The translations under genes and the position numbers were made by a program. The notes beneath the pieces were generated by a model. It did no database searches. It had not been told where the DNA came from and saw nothing but the letters and a program-made list of their open reading frames with translations. Shown piece by piece: positions 61,431-64,000 of a DNA stretch of 64,000 nt. Source of the stretch: Callorhinus ursinus (lineage: Eukaryota; Chordata; Mammalia; Carnivora; Otariidae); assembly GCF_003265705.1 (NCBI RefSeq), contig NW_020312902.1, forward strand, positions 11,942,093 through 12,006,092, in the 5' to 3' direction. Positions within the stretch are counted from its first letter, which is position 1; every line of letters starts with the position of its first letter.

Positions 61431-62541
61431 AGGTACAGAGACACCTGCTGAGGGCAGCTAACCCAGACACTGGCTGTTTAGCCTGTTTTGCTCCAAATTC
61501 CACACCCCTGTGCACTGGTATGGCTGCCCTTCTGGGTCATACCTGCATCATTCCCAGAATGGTGAGACATTCCCCTAGAAGACCAGCACCGGTTCCTCGC
61601 TATACTAGGTCGCTAAAGTTTGGAGTTTTAAAACTCAGCCAGCCTGGGTAAGATAGAGCCCAAAGCACTCTGTGCTGTTCCAGGCAGGCAAACAACCTGC
61701 AGACTGTGTGAAAACAGCGATCTGAAAAATGCCTAGGTTGCACAAGGGGTTATTATTTGCTCTTCTGAGAGGGTTCCCTGAGAGCAGCAAGCGTGGACTC
61801 CCCTCTCCAGGAACTAAGGAGATGGCTGGTACCATTTCCCTCCCCCACCCCTCAGCAAAAGCCAACTTAAGTAAACAGTACAGTGCCAATACTGACTGCC
61901 TAACCTGCTTACACCAAGTCTTGCTCCCTGTGATCCACTGGTACTGCTTCTCTTGGGCAAGTGTGCCTAAGTACCAATGTGCTGGTCCTTTCCCCAGAGG
62001 ACCAGCACAAACCTGCACACACCATGTCTACTGACCAGAGAGTTCTGCAAAGCTTTAGTTCTAGTGGAAATAGCATCAGGTGTCATTTAACAAGCAGACC
62101 AGAACACATCTGTTTAAAACTCACCACACTGTGGCCAAGGTCCAAACCCTGACCAGGCAAGGAAAATCTCTGCAGAAGACTGACCTAAGGGATAGAGCAG
62201 CCAAAACACAGCAGCAGAATGCATGTAGCACAGACCAGACACTTCATGAAGCACCAGGCCCTGGACATTATATGACTTCTTCTTCATAAAGCTATTACTC
62301 TCAGGAACAGAAAAAACAAAACAAAACAAAACAGGATTTTCTAACATACCAAAGAAGAAAGAGACCTAGACAAAATACCATGGCAAAATAATTCATTCCA
62401 AAAGAAAGAACAAAAAAAAAGGTCATGGCCAGAGATCTAATCAAAACAGGTAGAAGTAATATGTCTGATGTAGATTTTAAAGCAACAATCATAAGGATAC
62501 TTGCTAGCCTTGAGAAGAGCATAGAAAACATCAGGGAGAAC
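61431..62541 (+). mobile_element. Older L1 5' region with ORF1 start
   Basis: Plus-strand L1 5'UTR-like DNA of a different subfamily from the 3153 copy, running into an ORF1 start at 62425 (opening MARDLIKTGRSNMSD) with the conserved ATIIRILASLEKSIENI coiled-coil entry. The ORF is cut at about 62541 by the younger L1. The left boundary is set where antisense ORF2 sequence ends. Open frames at 61635-62034 lie in the 5'UTR and are not separate genes. Confidence 0.75.
62319..62338. repeat. (AAAAC)n microsatellite
   Basis: Four AAAAC units in the L1 5'UTR upstream of ORF1. Confidence 0.85.
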
Positions 62542-64000
62542 ATTTTTTATTTAAATTTTTTATTGTTATGTTAATCACCATACATTACATCATTAGATTT
62601 GATGTAGTGTTACATGATTCATTGTTTGTGCATAACACCCAGTGCTCCATGCAGTATGTGCCCTCTGTAATACACGTCACCAGGCTAACCAATCCCCCCA
62701 CCCCACTCCCCTCTAGAACCCTCAGTTTGTTTTTCAGACTTCATCGTCTCTAATGGTTCGTCTCCCCCTCCTGCTATCTTCTTTTTTTTTCTTAACATAT
62801 ATTGCATTATTTGTTTCAGAAGTACAGATCTGTGATTCATCAGTCTTGTACAATTCAAAACGCTCATCATAGCACATAACCTCCCCAATGTCTATCACCC
62901 AGCCACCCCATCCCTCCCATCCCCCCACCAACCCAGCAACCCTCAGTTTGTTCCTGAGATTAAGAATTCCTCATATCAGTGAGATCATATGATACATGTC
63001 TTTCTCTGATTGACTTATTTCACTCAGCATAACACCCTCCAGTTCCATCCACGTCCTTGCAAATGGCAAGATCTCATTCCTTTTTATGGCTGCATAATAT
63101 TCCATTATGTATATTTACCACACCTTCTTTATCCATTCATCTGTCGATGGACATCTTGGCTCTTTCCACAGTTTGGCTATTGTGGACATTGCTGCTATAA
63201 ACATTGGGGTGCACGTACCCCTTCGGGTCCCTACATTTGTATCTTTGGGGTAAATACCCAGGAGTGCAATTGCTGGATCGTATGGTAGCTCTATTTTCAA
63301 CTGTTTGAGGAACCTCCATACTGTTTTCCAGAGTGGTTGCACCAGCTTGCATTCCCACCAACAGTGTAGGAGGGTTCCCCTTTCTCCACATCCCCGCCAA
63401 CATCTGTCGTTTCCTGACTTCTTCATTTTAGCCATTCGGACTGGTGTGAGGTGGTATCTCATTGAGGTTTTGATTTGGATTTACCTGATGACGAGCGAGC
63501 GATGTTGAGCACTTTTTCATGTGTCCGTTGGCCATTTGGATGTCTTCTTTGGAGAAATGTCTGTTCATGTCTTCTGCCCATTTCTTGATTGGATTATTTG
63601 TTCTTTGAGTGTTGATTTTGATAAGTTCTTTATAGATTTTGGATACTAGCCCTTTATCTGATGTGTCATTTGCAAATATTTTCTCCTATTCTGTCGGTTG
63701 TCTTTTGGTTTTGTGGACTGTTTCTTTTGCTGTGCAAAAGCTTTTATCTTGATGAAGTCCCAGTACTTCATTTTTGCCCTTGTTTCCCTTGCCTTTGGCG
63801 ATCTTTCTAGGAAGAAGTTGCTGCGGCTGAGGTCGAAGAGGTTGCTACCTCTGTTCTCCTTTAGGATTTTGATGGACTCCTGTCTCACGCTTAGGTCTTT
63901 CAACCATTTGGAGTCTATTTTTGTGTGTGGTGTAAGGAAATGGTCCAGTTTCATTCTTCTGCATGTGGCTGTCCAATTTTCCCAACACCATTTGTTGAAG
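62542..64000 (-). mobile_element. Younger L1, antisense, cut by the window end
   Basis: An L1 closely related to the full-length copy at 3153, in reverse orientation: A tail at about 62535-62570, 3'UTR, then the ORF2 C-terminal third. The ORF2 cysteine motif (C-X3-C-X7-H-X4-C) is intact within the frame 63115-63462, and an upstream segment is open at 63646-63954. The 3'UTR lacks a block relative to the 36.4-kb copy near 62765. It inserted into an older L1 ORF1 and continues beyond 64000, so its length and right-hand duplication are unknown. Confidence 0.95.
63115..63954 (-). pseudogene. L1 ORF2 C-terminal part
   Basis: Two open segments of the reverse transcriptase protein's C-terminal region: 63646-63954 ([15 protein letters not shown]...) and 63115-63462 ([19 protein letters not shown]..., cysteine motif). 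Frame is lost between them. The second segment stops at TAA (63115-63117) directly after IKKVW, the same codon position as the TAA at 9603-9605 of the plus-strand copy, about 46 codons before the family end. Confidence 0.9.

Noticed and set aside
61635..62347. Cluster of overlapping frames up to 127 codons on both strands
   Set aside because: They fall in the 5'UTR-like part of an older L1.

Overview
The window is nuclear DNA of a mammal, most likely an arctoid carnivoran (bear, seal or mustelid lineage rather than dog or cat). The evidence is twelve carnivore-specific tRNA-derived Can-SINEs carrying an arctoid-type body (CTTCGGCTCAGGTCATGATC) and carnivore-type LINE-1 copies, over an older mammalian layer of MIR, L2 and MLT1/MaLR fragments. 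There is no prokaryotic gene structure. Long open frames come only from LINE-1 and a ribosomal-protein retrocopy; the other short frames look like chance. I read the window as intergenic or intronic DNA.

Layout. 1-3139: unassigned DNA, a MIR scrap and one Can-SINE. 3140-10217: a full-length, plus-strand L1 with a 13-bp target-site duplication, a 5'UTR with a YY1-type motif, and broken ORF1 and ORF2. 10218-13500: mostly unique DNA with one L2 tail. 13.5-36.4 kb: sparse Can-SINEs, one short L1 3' end, MIRs, MLT1-type LTRs, microsatellites and several hairpin-forming palindromes. 36.4-37.06 kb: a 5'-truncated antisense L1. 37.07-42.6 kb: mostly unique DNA containing an exon-like segment with strong splice sites (37570-37649). 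42.6-45.4 kb: antisense L1 fragments with Can-SINEs. 45.4-52.8 kb: low repeat content, with an MLT1 LTR nested in a MIR. 53-58.4 kb: L2 pieces, an RPL12 processed pseudogene (54253-54845, minus) and three Can-SINEs. 59.6-64 kb: a nest of at least four L1 segments; the last one runs off the window.

No set of genes works together here. Points worth a second look: two tandem hairpins with compensated base-pair differences (20832-20882), a pair of perfect palindromes (17865-17940), the candidate spliced exon at 37.6 kb, a premature ORF2 stop shared by two L1 copies, a possible short L1 3' transduction, and repeat-free AT-rich blocks that may be conserved regulatory DNA. Ten of twelve Can-SINEs and most L1 pieces lie antisense, which would fit an intron of a plus-strand transcript, but the sample is small.
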